From: Xanthobacteraceae bacterium | GTDB lineage: Bacteria > Pseudomonadota > Alphaproteobacteria > Rhizobiales > Xanthobacteraceae | Assembly: GCA_023954195.1 (NCBI GenBank) | Contig: JAMLIK010000001.1 | Coordinates: 1,476,628-1,540,627 of the forward strand | Direction: 5' to 3' | Length of the DNA stretch: 64,000 bases | Shown here: positions 50,189-58,827 of the stretch, piece by piece | Layout: each line of letters begins with the position of its first letter | Numbering within the stretch: the first letter of the stretch is position 1 | Made by a program: the position numbers and the translations under genes | The notes under the pieces: model-generated | Databases searched by the model: none | Told to the model about the DNA's origin: nothing | What the model saw: the letters and a program-made list of their open reading frames with translations, nothing else

Positions 50189-51913
50189 ATGACCACCTTC
50201 GAAGGCGTTGTGGCGGCGACGCGCGGCCGGACCGCGAATTTCCGCACCTGCCAGTTCACCGGCCTCAAGGTCGATATCGCCGCGCAGCGGCTGATTATCG
50301 CCAACGCGGTCGCCGCGGTGGTGTTTCTCGCCATCGGCGGACTGATGGGACTGATGGTGGCGCTGACGCGCTGGCCGGCGGTGCATCTCCTGCCCGCCGA
50401 GTGGTTCTATCTGATCCTCACCGCGCACGGCGCCAACGTGCTGTTGTACTGGATCATCTTCTTCGAAATCGCGGTGCTCTATTTCGCCTCCGCCGTGCTG
50501 CTCAATTCGCGCCTCGCCGCACCGAAACTCGGCTGGCTCGGCTTTATCCTGATGGTGGCCGGCGCCGTCATCACCAACGTCGCGGTGCTGCAAGGCGAAT
50601 CGACGGTGATGTTCACCTCCTATCCGCCGATGATGGCGCGGCCGCACTTCTATCTCGGCATCATCCTGTTCGCGGTCGGCGCGCTGATCGGCTGCGGGCT
50701 GTTCTTCGCGACGCTGATGATCGCGCGGGCCGAACGCACCTATGAGGGCTCGATCCCGCTGGTCACCTTCGGCGCGCTGACGGCGGCGATCATCGCCGTG
50801 TTCACGCTGGTGTCGGGCGCGATCATCCTGATTCCGACCATGCTGTGGTCGATGGGGCTGATCCGCGACATCGACCCGTTGATGTACAAGCTGGTGTGGT
50901 GGGCCATGGGCCACTCCTCGCAGCAGATCAACGTCTCCGCCCACGTCTCGGTGTGGTACATGATCGCCGCGCTTCTGCTCGGCGCCAAACCACTGTCGGA
51001 AAAGGTCAGCCGCGGCGCGTTCTTCCTCTACATCCTGTTCCTGCAACTGGCCTCGGCGCACCATCTGCTGGCCGAGCCGGGAATCAGCTCCGAGTGGAAG
51101 ATCGTCAACACCAGCTACATGATGTATCTGGCGGTGCTGGGCTCGATGATCCACGGCCTCACCGTGCCGGGCTCGATCGAGGCGGCGCAGCGCCGCAACG
51201 GCTTCAACCGCGGCGTGTTCGAGTGGCTGCGCAAGGCGCCATGGGGCAATCCGGCGTTCGCCGGCATGTTCCTGTCGCTGGTGATGTTCGGCTTCATCGG
51301 CGGCATCTCCGGCGTGGTGCTCGGCACCGAGCAGCTCAACGTGCTGATGCACAACACCATCTATGTCCCCGGCCACTTCCATGGCACGGTGGTCGCCGGC
51401 ACCACGCTGGCCTTCATGGCCGGCACCTATCTGGTGCTGCCGCTGATCTTCCAGCGCGACATCATCTGGCCGCGGCTGGCGCGGATTCAGCCGTATCTGT
51501 TCGGCCTCGGCGCCGCCGGCATCTCGATGTTCATGATGGGCGCCGGTACGCTCGGCGTGGCGCGGCGGCACTGGGACATCAACTTCACCGATGCGGTGAT
51601 CGGCTTCCAGCACTCGCCCGGCGCGTTCCTGATGATGGGAATGAACGGCATCAGCGCCATTCTCGCGGCGCTCGGCGGCATCCTCTACGTGCTGATCGTG
51701 GTCGGCACCGCGCTGTTCGGCAAGAAGATCGTGGCGGGCCACAAGATGACGTTCCCGCTGCATTCGTCGGCCAACGTGGTGTCGAAATACGGCAGCGAGG
51801 GCCACATCAAGCTGCCCGGCACCATCGTTCTGGTGACGATCTTCTTCCTGTCCTTCGTGCTCTATTACTTCGTCAACTGGAAGTATCTCTCCGACCTGTG
51901 GCTGTTCCGCTGA
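50189..51913 (+). CDS. B-family heme-copper oxidoreductase subunit I lacking the active-site Tyr (candidate NO reductase)
   Basis: The 574-residue protein aligns by eye with ba3 subunit I: GESTVMFTSYPPM, HHLLAEPGISSEWKI, EWLRKAPWGNPAFAG, HNTIYVPGHFHGTVV. All six His ligands are present: H80 (TAHGAN), H242, H291/H292, H396 and H398. The HPxVY segment reads HSSQQ, so the Tyr that cross-links to the CuB His in oxygen reductases is Gln246. Loss of this Tyr is a known trait of NO reductases. NorS/sNOR-type enzymes of ammonia oxidisers are B-family related and neighbour a SenC/SCO gene, as here. A DNR-like regulator closes the cluster. The activity is inferred. Confidence 0.85.
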   Translation: MTTFEGVVAATRGRTANFRTCQFTGLKVDIAAQRLIIANAVAAVVFLAIGGLMGLMVALTRWPAVHLLPAEWFYLILTAHGANVLLYWIIFFEIAVLYFASAVLLNSRLAAPKLGWLGFILMVAGAVITNVAVLQGESTVMFTSYPPMMARPHFYLGIILFAVGALIGCGLFFATLMIARAERTYEGSIPLVTFGALTAAIIAVFTLVSGAIILIPTMLWSMGLIRDIDPLMYKLVWWAMGHSSQQINVSAHVSVWYMIAALLLGAKPLSEKVSRGAFFLYILFLQLASAHHLLAEPGISSEWKIVNTSYMMYLAVLGSMIHGLTVPGSIEAAQRRNGFNRGVFEWLRKAPWGNPAFAGMFLSLVMFGFIGGISGVVLGTEQLNVLMHNTIYVPGHFHGTVVAGTTLAFMAGTYLVLPLIFQRDIIWPRLARIQPYLFGLGAAGISMFMMGAGTLGVARRHWDINFTDAVIGFQHSPGAFLMMGMNGISAILAALGGILYVLIVVGTALFGKKIVAGHKMTFPLHSSANVVSKYGSEGHIKLPGTIVLVTIFFLSFVLYYFVNWKYLSDLWLFR

Positions 51914-52006
51914 GCACGAGCCGGCGATGCTGAACCCGCCACTTGATCCCGCGCGCACGTCCTCTCCCCCACGGGGGCGGGGTAATCAGAAGATGGAGGC
52001 CATGCC

Positions 52007-53713
52007 ATGAGTCAGTTCGAGACAAGGGCGCATGGCCGCGACAGGCCGAAGGCGCGCGCCGTGCTGGCCACCGCCGTCTCGCTGCTGAAACTGCGCATCG
52101 GCATCGCGATCGCCGCCAGCGCGGTGGCGGGCGCGGCGGCGGCGCAGGGGGCGGCGCGGGAGGCGTGGGAGGTGCTGGCGCTGGCGCTCGCGGTGCTCGG
52201 CGCCTCGGGCGCGGCCGGCGCGTTCAACCACTACTACGAACGCGATCTCGACCGCCACATGCACCGCACCGCGGCGCGGCCGTTCGCCAGCGGCATGTTG
52301 CGGCCGGGCGCGGGATGGCTCGCCGCCTTCGCCGCGCTCGCGGTGTTGTCGCTGGCGCTGGCCTATGCCGTGGGCGGCGCGGTGAGCGCCGTCTACGTGC
52401 TGCTCGGCGGTTTCACCTACGGCGTGGTCTATACGGTCTGGCTCAAGCGCCGCACGCCGGTCAACATCGTGGTCGGCGGGCTGTCCGGCAGCTTCGCCGT
52501 GCTGGCCGGCGCGGCCGCGGTCGATCCGATGCCGCAGACGGTGCCGGTGCTGCTGGCGCTGGTGCTGTTCCTGTGGACGCCGCCGCATTTCTGGGCGCTC
52601 GCCGCCGCGCGCCGCGACGACTACGCCAATGCCGGCTTCCCGATGCTGCCGGTGGTTGCGCCCGAGCGGGTGTGGACCACGGCGATCCTCGCCCACACCG
52701 TGGCGCTGACGGCGCTGTCGCTGCTGCCGCTATGGTTCGGCATGGGGCTGATCTACGGCATCGGCGCCGGCCTTGGCGGCGCGGTGTTCGTGTGGCGAAG
52801 CTGGCGGCTGTACCGCCAGCCTTGCCGCAAGACCGCGATGGCGACCTTCGGCGCGTCGCTGATTCACCTCACCTTGCTGACGCTGGCGGTGGTGCTGGAC
52901 GCGGCGGTGGTGACCAAGGCGGCGGCGACGCCGGCCGCCGGTCCGCTCGATCCGCGCGCCGTGCTGGAGCGAAGCGAGGCGGCGATCGGCACCCGGCTCG
53001 GCGACCATACGCTGCGCGATCCGCAGGGCCGTCCGATCGCGCTGGCCGATTATCGCGGCCGCCCGCTGGTCATCAGCCTGGTCTACTCAAGTTGCAGCAC
53101 CACCTGCCCGGTAACGACGCAACACTTGATCGACGCGGTGGCGCAGGCGCGCAAGAGTCTCGGCGCCGACCGTTTCGCGGTGCTCACCATCGGTTTCGAC
53201 GCCCGCCACGACAGTCCGCAGCGCATGGCGGCGTTCGCCGGCCGGCAGGGCATTCCCGCCAGCGGCTGGGACGTCGCCTCCGGCGACGAGGCGACGCTGG
53301 CGGCGCTGATGCACGAACTCGGCTTCACCTATCAGGCGGCCGCCGGCGGCTTCGATCACGTCGCCCTGACCACCATCGTCGATGCCGAGGGCCGGATCCA
53401 CCGTCAGGTCTACGGCGACGACTTCCCGCTGCCGGTGTTCATCGAACCCCTGAAGGAGACGGTGTTCGGCATCACCACCCGCGCGCTGACCGTCCCGGCG
53501 CTGCTCGACCGCCTGAGCTTCCTCTGCACCGTCTACGATCCCGGCCAGGGCCGTTACCGCACCAGCTACGCCATCGCGCTCGGCATCGGCATCGGCGCGC
53601 TGTCGCTCGCAATTTCCGGCATCATCTTCGTCCGCGCCTGGCGGCGCAACAACCGGCTGGCGGCGTCGCGCCGCGCACCGCCGCCGCGGCAGTTGATCGG
53701 ACGGCGGACATGA
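52007..53713 (+). CDS. Fusion of heme O synthase (CtaB/UbiA) and SCO/SenC copper chaperone
   Basis: The 568-residue protein has a UbiA prenyltransferase half (about 20-300) with NHYYERDLDRHMHRTAARP (Asp-rich site) and a second motif DDYANAGFPMLPV. This half farnesylates protoheme. From about 315 a SCO domain follows with the copper-binding Cys pair in YSSCSTTCP (C363, C367) and His451 in FDHVALTTIVD. One membrane helix closes it (AIALGIGIGALSLAISGIIF). Both activities are assembly functions for a heme-copper enzyme, here in one chain. The start at 52007 is the first Met. The gene overlaps the next by 4 bases. Confidence 0.9.
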   Translation: MSQFETRAHGRDRPKARAVLATAVSLLKLRIGIAIAASAVAGAAAAQGAAREAWEVLALALAVLGASGAAGAFNHYYERDLDRHMHRTAARPFASGMLRPGAGWLAAFAALAVLSLALAYAVGGAVSAVYVLLGGFTYGVVYTVWLKRRTPVNIVVGGLSGSFAVLAGAAAVDPMPQTVPVLLALVLFLWTPPHFWALAAARRDDYANAGFPMLPVVAPERVWTTAILAHTVALTALSLLPLWFGMGLIYGIGAGLGGAVFVWRSWRLYRQPCRKTAMATFGASLIHLTLLTLAVVLDAAVVTKAAATPAAGPLDPRAVLERSEAAIGTRLGDHTLRDPQGRPIALADYRGRPLVISLVYSSCSTTCPVTTQHLIDAVAQARKSLGADRFAVLTIGFDARHDSPQRMAAFAGRQGIPASGWDVASGDEATLAALMHELGFTYQAAAGGFDHVALTTIVDAEGRIHRQVYGDDFPLPVFIEPLKETVFGITTRALTVPALLDRLSFLCTVYDPGQGRYRTSYAIALGIGIGALSLAISGIIFVRAWRRNNRLAASRRAPPPRQLIGRRT

Positions 53714-55275
53714 TCGGCCTGCTCCGCCGCGGCCTCGCGCGCGGCTTCGATCTCGCCGAGCGCGGCCTCAACCGCCTCGCCGGACCCGCGCTCAATCCGC
53801 TGGCGCAACTCGGCGCGCTCGGCTTCTTCCTGTTCTGGATCGTCGCGGTCAGCGGCATCTATTTGTTCATCGTGTTCGACACCGGCGTCGAGAACGCCTA
53901 TACCTCGGTCGAGTGGTACAGCACCACCGGGCACCGCTGGCACGCCGGCGTGATGCGCAGCTTCCACCGCTACGCCTCCGACATGATGGTGGTGGTGATG
54001 GCGCTGCACCTGTTGCGGGAGTTTTCGCGCGACCGCTATCGCGGGGCGCGCTGGTTCTCGTGGATCACCGGTATCCCGGTGATCTGGTTCCTCTACATGT
54101 CGGGCATTACCGGCTACTGGCTGGTGTGGGACCAGTTGGCGCAATATATCGCCACCACCTCGACCGAACTGCTCGACTGGCTGCCGATCTTCGGCGAGCC
54201 GATCGCCCGCAACTTCCTCGCGCCGTCGAGCCTGTCGAACCGCTTCTTCACGCTGCTGGTGTTCCTGCACATCGCGATCCCCCTGGTGCTGCTGTTCGCG
54301 CTGTGGATCCATATCCAGCGCATCACCCGGCCCAGGGTGAACCCGCCGCGCGTGCTCGCGGCGCTGACCATGCTGGCGCTGCTGGCGGTGGCGATCGTCA
54401 AGCCGGCCATGAGCCAGGGCGCCGCCGATCTCGCGCGGGTGCCGAGTCCGATCGGGCTCGACTGGTTCTTTCTGCCGCTCTATCCGCTGGCCGACGCCGC
54501 GCCCGGCGCGCTGTGGGGATTGCTCGCGGCGGCGACGGTGATGCTGGCGGCGATGCCGTGGCTGCCGCCGCTGCGGCGGATGCAGCCGGCGACCGTCGAC
54601 CTCGACCACTGCAACGGCTGCGGCCGCTGCGTCGAGGATTGCCCCTACGAGGCCCTGCAACTGGTGCCGCGCAGCGACAACCTGCCCTATCAGGTCGAGG
54701 TCACGGTCAATCCCGACAAATGCGTGAGCTGCGGCATCTGCACCGGCTCGTGCCCGTCCTCGACGCCGTTCCGCAGCATCGGCCCGCTCGATACCGGCAT
54801 CGACCTGCCGGATGTCACCTTCGCCTCGATGCGCGAGCGGCTGCATGAACTGGCCGCGCAGGCCGCGTCGTCGCCGCGCCTGCTGGTGATCGGCTGCTGG
54901 CACGGCGCGGCCGGCGCGCGCGAAGGCATCCTGTCGCTGCCGTGCGTTTCCGCCGCGCCGCCGTCGCTGATCGATTACGCGCTGAGCCGCGGCTTCGTCG
55001 ACGGCGTCGTCATCGCCGGCTGCTCCGAGAGCGCCTGCTACAACCGGCTCGGCGTCGAATGGATGCAGCAGCGCATCGCCGGCGAGCGCGACCCCTACCT
55101 GCGGACGCGGGTGCCACGCGAGCGCATCCTTCAGGTGTGGGCCTCGCCGACCGAGGGCGCGCGGCTCGACCGCGAGATCGACGCGTTCCGGGCGCGGCTC
55201 GCCACCCTCGCCGAGGCTCCGTCGCCCGAGCCGGCCGCCGAGACCCCGACGAACGTCAGGGAGGCGGCGTCATGA
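53710..55275 (+). CDS. Cytochrome b / 2x[4Fe-4S] ferredoxin / MvhD-like fusion protein
   Basis: The 521-residue protein begins with a cytochrome b6-type N-terminal domain. His pairs for two hemes are spaced 14 apart: H86/H100 (SFHRYASDMMVVVMALH) and H187/H201. Further helices follow, then a dicluster ferredoxin (C301-C311 and C338-C348; CNGCGRCVEDCP, CVSCGICTGSCP). The C-terminal MvhD-like domain (about 390-480) has C396, C412, C438 and C443. The design is a membrane-to-soluble electron conduit. It may link quinol or a low-potential carrier to the oxidase, which is inference. Confidence 0.88.
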   Translation: MIGLLRRGLARGFDLAERGLNRLAGPALNPLAQLGALGFFLFWIVAVSGIYLFIVFDTGVENAYTSVEWYSTTGHRWHAGVMRSFHRYASDMMVVVMALHLLREFSRDRYRGARWFSWITGIPVIWFLYMSGITGYWLVWDQLAQYIATTSTELLDWLPIFGEPIARNFLAPSSLSNRFFTLLVFLHIAIPLVLLFALWIHIQRITRPRVNPPRVLAALTMLALLAVAIVKPAMSQGAADLARVPSPIGLDWFFLPLYPLADAAPGALWGLLAAATVMLAAMPWLPPLRRMQPATVDLDHCNGCGRCVEDCPYEALQLVPRSDNLPYQVEVTVNPDKCVSCGICTGSCPSSTPFRSIGPLDTGIDLPDVTFASMRERLHELAAQAASSPRLLVIGCWHGAAGAREGILSLPCVSAAPPSLIDYALSRGFVDGVVIAGCSESACYNRLGVEWMQQRIAGERDPYLRTRVPRERILQVWASPTEGARLDREIDAFRARLATLAEAPSPEPAAETPTNVREAAS

Positions 55276-55778
55276 AGCTGCCGGTTTCCATGCCACGGCT
55301 GGTCGGGTTGTTCGCCGTGCTGGCGGCGGTGATGGCGCTCGCCGCCGCCTTTTCCAACGCGCCGGCCTACCGGCAAATTCCCGCCGGCACCGGCGTCATC
55401 AAGTTCAGCTTCAGCCACAGCGCCAGCCGCGAGTGCCGCCGCCGCACCCCGGCGGAGCTGGCGAAGCTGCCGCCCAACATGCGCCGGCCGCTCGATTGCC
55501 CGCGCGGCCGGCGCGGCATTTTCGCCGAGCTTGCGATCGACGACGTCGTGGTGTTCAGCGAGGAACTGCCGCCGTCCGGCTTCGCCAAGGATGGACCTTC
55601 GCAGATCTATCGCCGCTTCGTGGTGCCGGCCGGCGAGCGCACCGTGGCGGCGCGCCTGCGCGATACGCCGCGCGCGACCGGCTTCGACCACGAGCGCGTC
55701 GAGACCGTGACGGTCAAGCCGGGGCAGAGCCTGGCGCTCGATTTCCGGCCTGAGCACGGCGGCTTCATCTGGCGTTGA
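55272..55778 (+). CDS. Membrane-anchored periplasmic protein of unknown function
   Basis: The 168-residue protein has one N-terminal hydrophobic segment (LVGLFAVLAAVMALAAAF) and a small beta-rich domain (GTGVIKFSFSHSA; FVVPAGERTVAARLRD). No cofactor motif was recognised; only two Cys (RECRRR, LDCPRG) are present. It overlaps the cytochrome b fusion by 4 bases, so it belongs to the module, perhaps as an assembly or accessory factor. Confidence 0.7.
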   Translation: MKLPVSMPRLVGLFAVLAAVMALAAAFSNAPAYRQIPAGTGVIKFSFSHSASRECRRRTPAELAKLPPNMRRPLDCPRGRRGIFAELAIDDVVVFSEELPPSGFAKDGPSQIYRRFVVPAGERTVAARLRDTPRATGFDHERVETVTVKPGQSLALDFRPEHGGFIWR

Positions 55779-55889
55779 CGGAGGAACCGGAGGGAGATCG
55801 CGGAATCGTCTTCTTTGACATGGCGCAATATCCGCGCGGCGCGGCCGTGCTTGGCTGGCTCATTGCCATTGCCTGCCGGGAGCCCGTCC

Positions 55890-56663
55890 ATGACCCCCGC
55901 CGACCGGTCGATCGTCAACCGCGTGCCCATCTTCCGCTCGATGGGCGACGCGCTCAGCCATCGCACCGTCCGCAACCACGCAAGGGGCGAACTGTTGTTC
56001 CAGCAGGGCGATCCGGCCGATTTCTGCTTTCTCGTGCTCGACGGCTGGGTCAAGCTCTATCGCCAGACGACGGACGGCCACGAAGTGGTGGTCTCGCTGT
56101 TCACCGCCGGTGAAAGTTTCGCCGAGGCGATGATGTTCCGGGGCGGCCGCTACCCCGCCACGGCCGAGGCGGTGACGTCGGTGCGACTCTTGCATATCGA
56201 CGGCCAACTTCTGCGCAACGCCATCCTGCGCGATCCGCAGATTTCATTCGACATGCTGGCGGCGTCGTCGCTGCATCTGCGACGGCTGGTGGAACAGGTC
56301 GAGCAGTTGAAGGCGCAATCGGCGCCCAAGCGCATCGCCAATTTCCTGCTGTCGCTCACCGCCGCGAGCCGTGGCCCGGCGCGGATCGAACTGCCTTACG
56401 AGAAACTGCTGATCGCCAACCGCCTCGGCATGAAGCCTGAAAGTTTTTCGCGGGCGCTGCGGCAGCTGCGCGACGCCGGCGTTTTCGTCGAGCGCGAGTT
56501 CGTCCGCATCGACGACGTGGCCCGCCTCAGCACCTTCGTCGAGGGTGACGACACCGAGGCCGCGCCGTGCCGGATGATCCGCACCCCGGCGCAATGCCCG
56601 GCGTTCGGCCCCGGTTGCCTGGAGACGGCCGATTCCGGCTCGCTGCGCCGGCCGCGCCCGTGA
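55890..56663 (+). CDS. Crp/Fnr family regulator, DNR-like
   Basis: The 257-residue protein has a cyclic-nucleotide-binding fold (GELLFQQGDPADFCFLVLDG, GESFAEAMMFRGGRYPATAE), a dimer helix and a C-terminal HTH (EKLLIANRLGMKPESFSRAL). The sensory part resembles DNR of pseudomonads, a heme-based NO sensor, and lacks the N-terminal Fe-S cysteines of FNR. A Cys-containing tail (CRMIRTPAQCPAFGPGC) is added. Beside the oxidase cluster it is the likely regulator. The start at 55890 is the first Met of the conserved part. Confidence 0.85.
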   Translation: MTPADRSIVNRVPIFRSMGDALSHRTVRNHARGELLFQQGDPADFCFLVLDGWVKLYRQTTDGHEVVVSLFTAGESFAEAMMFRGGRYPATAEAVTSVRLLHIDGQLLRNAILRDPQISFDMLAASSLHLRRLVEQVEQLKAQSAPKRIANFLLSLTAASRGPARIELPYEKLLIANRLGMKPESFSRALRQLRDAGVFVEREFVRIDDVARLSTFVEGDDTEAAPCRMIRTPAQCPAFGPGCLETADSGSLRRPRP

Positions 56664-56703
56664 CCTGCTGCGGTTCGTGACCGGCGCGGTTCATGGCGCG
56701 CCG

Positions 56704-57045
56704 GCCCGCTCCTAGAGTGAGCGGGCGACCAGGAGCTTCATGATCCCGCTTTGTTTGCGCATGATCTTTTCCGACCCGAGCGTCCGCGAAGCGCAAACCG
56801 GTGTCACTCTCGGATCAAGTCCGCGGACATGCTTTTCGGGATCATGCTCCCGAGCGCGATTTCCGGAGGTTGATCGGATAACCCCGGTTGCGTCCTCGCG
56901 CAGCCAAGCACCCATAACCCCTGGCCCCGGTTATTATGAAAATGACCGCGCCTTTGTTGATGGAGTCGACTCGCTGCGAAGTCTGGGTCCCCGCCTAGCG
57001 CGGGGACGATTTTCGTGGTGCAAATCCCTGCATAAAATGAGTCTT
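56704..57045. repeat. Dispersed repeat patch, copy 3
   Basis: A GCCCGCTC/GAGCGGGC hairpin (56704-56726) is followed by the CCCATAACCCCTGGCCCC block (56911-56928, inverted copy of 32492-32510). Next come the GTCCCCGCC..GCGCGGGGAC hairpin and GACGATTTTCGTGGTGCAAA (inverted copy of 9761-9786). No gene is present in the whole 56664-57093 gap. Confidence 0.65.
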
Positions 57046-57093
57046 CGGTGAGACCCACGATGGCGGTGCGCTTCAACTCAAACCGATCATGCC

Positions 57094-57921
57094 CTAAATA
57101 ATCAGGCCACCGCCGCAGACCAGAACCTGTCCGCTGATGTAGTTGGATTCCGGACTACAGAACAGGTACACCGCGTCGGCCGCCTCCTCCGGCGTGCCGC
57201 CGCGACCGAGCGGGATCATCCGCGCCATGGCGTCGAGCATCTGCGGCTGCACGCCGACCTTGATGTCGCGGCCGGCGACGTCGATGGTCTTCTGCTGCGC
57301 CTCGATCGGCTGGGTCAGCCGGGTGTTGATGAGGCCGAAGGCGATGCAATTGACGTTGACCTTGTAACGCCCCCACTCCTTGCACAGCGTGCGGGTGAGA
57401 CCGACCAGCGACGCCTTCGCCGAGGAATAGCTGGCCTGGCCCGCATTGCCGTAGAGCCCCGCGATCGAGGAGATGTTCACCACCTTGCGGAACACCTCGC
57501 GGCCGGCCTCGGCCTCCTTCTTCGCCATCACCCGGATCGGCTCCGCCGCCGCGCGCAGGATGCGGAACGGCGCCACCAGATGCACGTCGAGCATGGCCTG
57601 GAACTGCTCGTCGGTCATCTTCTGGATGGTCGCGTCCCAGGTGTAGCCGGCGTTGTTGACCAGAATGTCGAGGCCGCCAAACGATTCCAGCGCCGCGCCG
57701 ACGAAACGGTCGGCGAAGCCGGCCTCGGACACGCTGCCGTTGACGGCGACCGCGCGGCCGCCGGCGGCCTTGATCTCGTTGGCCACCGCGTCGCCGGGGG
57801 CGGCGTCGAGGTCGTTGACGACGAGACTTGCGCCTTCGCTTGCCAGCTTCAAGGCGATGGCCCGGCCGATGCCGCGGCCCGAGCCGGTCACCAGCGCGAC
57901 TTTTCCGTCAAGTTTTCCCAT
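57094..57921 (-). CDS. Short-chain dehydrogenase/reductase (3-oxoacyl/3-hydroxyacyl-CoA type)
   Basis: The 275-residue Rossmann protein has VTGSGRGIGRAIALKLA, DILVNNAGYTWDATI, the Ser in NISSIAGLYGNAGQASYSSA with Tyr-x3-Lys, and the C-terminal SGQVLVCGGG. It probably oxidises a 3-hydroxyacyl-CoA with NAD(P). It is last in an operon with a thiolase and two MaoC hydratases, forming most of a beta-oxidation turn. Confidence 0.9.
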   Translation of the reverse strand: MGKLDGKVALVTGSGRGIGRAIALKLASEGASLVVNDLDAAPGDAVANEIKAAGGRAVAVNGSVSEAGFADRFVGAALESFGGLDILVNNAGYTWDATIQKMTDEQFQAMLDVHLVAPFRILRAAAEPIRVMAKKEAEAGREVFRKVVNISSIAGLYGNAGQASYSSAKASLVGLTRTLCKEWGRYKVNVNCIAFGLINTRLTQPIEAQQKTIDVAGRDIKVGVQPQMLDAMARMIPLGRGGTPEEAADAVYLFCSPESNYISGQVLVCGGGLII

Positions 57922-57948
57922 GAGATGTCCCGAATGATTGCGATAAAA

Positions 57949-58359
57949 TCAACGCGCGACGATGGCCTCGCCGAGCAGCTTGGCCTCGCCGGCTTCGTCC
58001 TTGGCGACCAGCGCGATCTTCATGCAGGGCTCGCTGTCGTATTCGATCAACTCCGTGACGTGGCCCTCGCAGGTCAGGCGCGCACCGAGTTGGGTGATGG
58101 CCGCGAACCGCGTCGAGAAGGTCCGAATATCCTTCGGGCGAACCGCGTCGGTCAGCGCCTGCCCGAGATAGGCCATCACCAGCATGCCGTGACTGAAGAC
58201 GTCCGGAAAGCCGGCCTTTTTCGCGAAATCGAGGTCGACATGGATCGGATTGTGATCGCCCGAGGCCCCGCAATAGAGCGCGAGAGTATGGCGCGTGATC
58301 GGCGGAAAGGTCTTGTGCACCACGCGATCGCCGACCGAGCGGCTTGCCGTTTGTGTCAT
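57949..58359 (-). CDS. MaoC-family hydratase (C-terminal type)
   Basis: The 136-residue hot-dog protein has the catalytic block ALYCGASGDHNPIHVDLDFA and FSHGMLVMAYLGQAL. The Asp and His of the R-hydratase motif are present. It overlaps the previous MaoC gene by 4 bases. The two probably form a heteromeric hydratase, as in steroid side-chain systems. Confidence 0.88.
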   Translation of the reverse strand: MTQTASRSVGDRVVHKTFPPITRHTLALYCGASGDHNPIHVDLDFAKKAGFPDVFSHGMLVMAYLGQALTDAVRPKDIRTFSTRFAAITQLGARLTCEGHVTELIEYDSEPCMKIALVAKDEAGEAKLLGEAIVAR

Positions 58360-58817
58360 GTCGATGCCGCCTTCGGATTACGCACCACGACGGTCCGCGT
58401 CATGCCGGCGAGATGAACGCCGTCCTGCCGCGTCACGTCGGTGACGACGGCGATCAGCGTCATCGCGCCGCCCTTCTTCTCGGTGACGTCGGTGACGCGG
58501 GAGCGGAACGTCAGCGTATCGCCGACCACCGCGGGCACATGATAGGTAAAACCCTGCTCGCCGTGCAGAACCCGCGCCAGATCGATATCAAGCTCCGTGA
58601 GGAATTCGAACGGGTTCTCCGCATCCATCATTTCCAGACAGAACAGATAGGTCGGCGGCACCGGAATCGCCGCATACCCCTCGGCCCGCGCGGCTTGCGC
58701 ATCGCGATAGATCGGGTTGTTCTCCCCGATCGTATCGCAGAAGTAACGCAGCCGGCCCGGCTCGACATGGGCGGTGACCGGCGTGAAGTTGCGCCCGATG
58801 GCGGATCGATCGACCAT
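58356..58817 (-). CDS. MaoC-like N-terminal hot-dog protein (hydratase partner)
   Basis: The 153-residue protein has the FAS1 dehydratase-like start (GRNFTPVTAHVEPGRLRYFC) with IGENNPIYRDAQAARAEGY and a hot-dog core (GEQGFTYHVPAVVGDTLTFR). It lacks the clean Asp-x4-His catalytic pattern and looks like the non-catalytic partner of the next MaoC protein. ATG at 58817 is 10 bases after the thiolase stop; a longer upstream frame is not supported. Confidence 0.85.
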   Translation of the reverse strand: MVDRSAIGRNFTPVTAHVEPGRLRYFCDTIGENNPIYRDAQAARAEGYAAIPVPPTYLFCLEMMDAENPFEFLTELDIDLARVLHGEQGFTYHVPAVVGDTLTFRSRVTDVTEKKGGAMTLIAVVTDVTRQDGVHLAGMTRTVVVRNPKAAST

Positions 58818-58827
58818 CCGCCTGCTC

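Noticed and set aside
51943-53709. Extension of the cytochrome b fusion frame back to 51943
   Set aside because: The extra part is an out-of-frame reading of the CtaB-SCO gene. The ATG at 53710, overlapping the previous stop, is the natural start.
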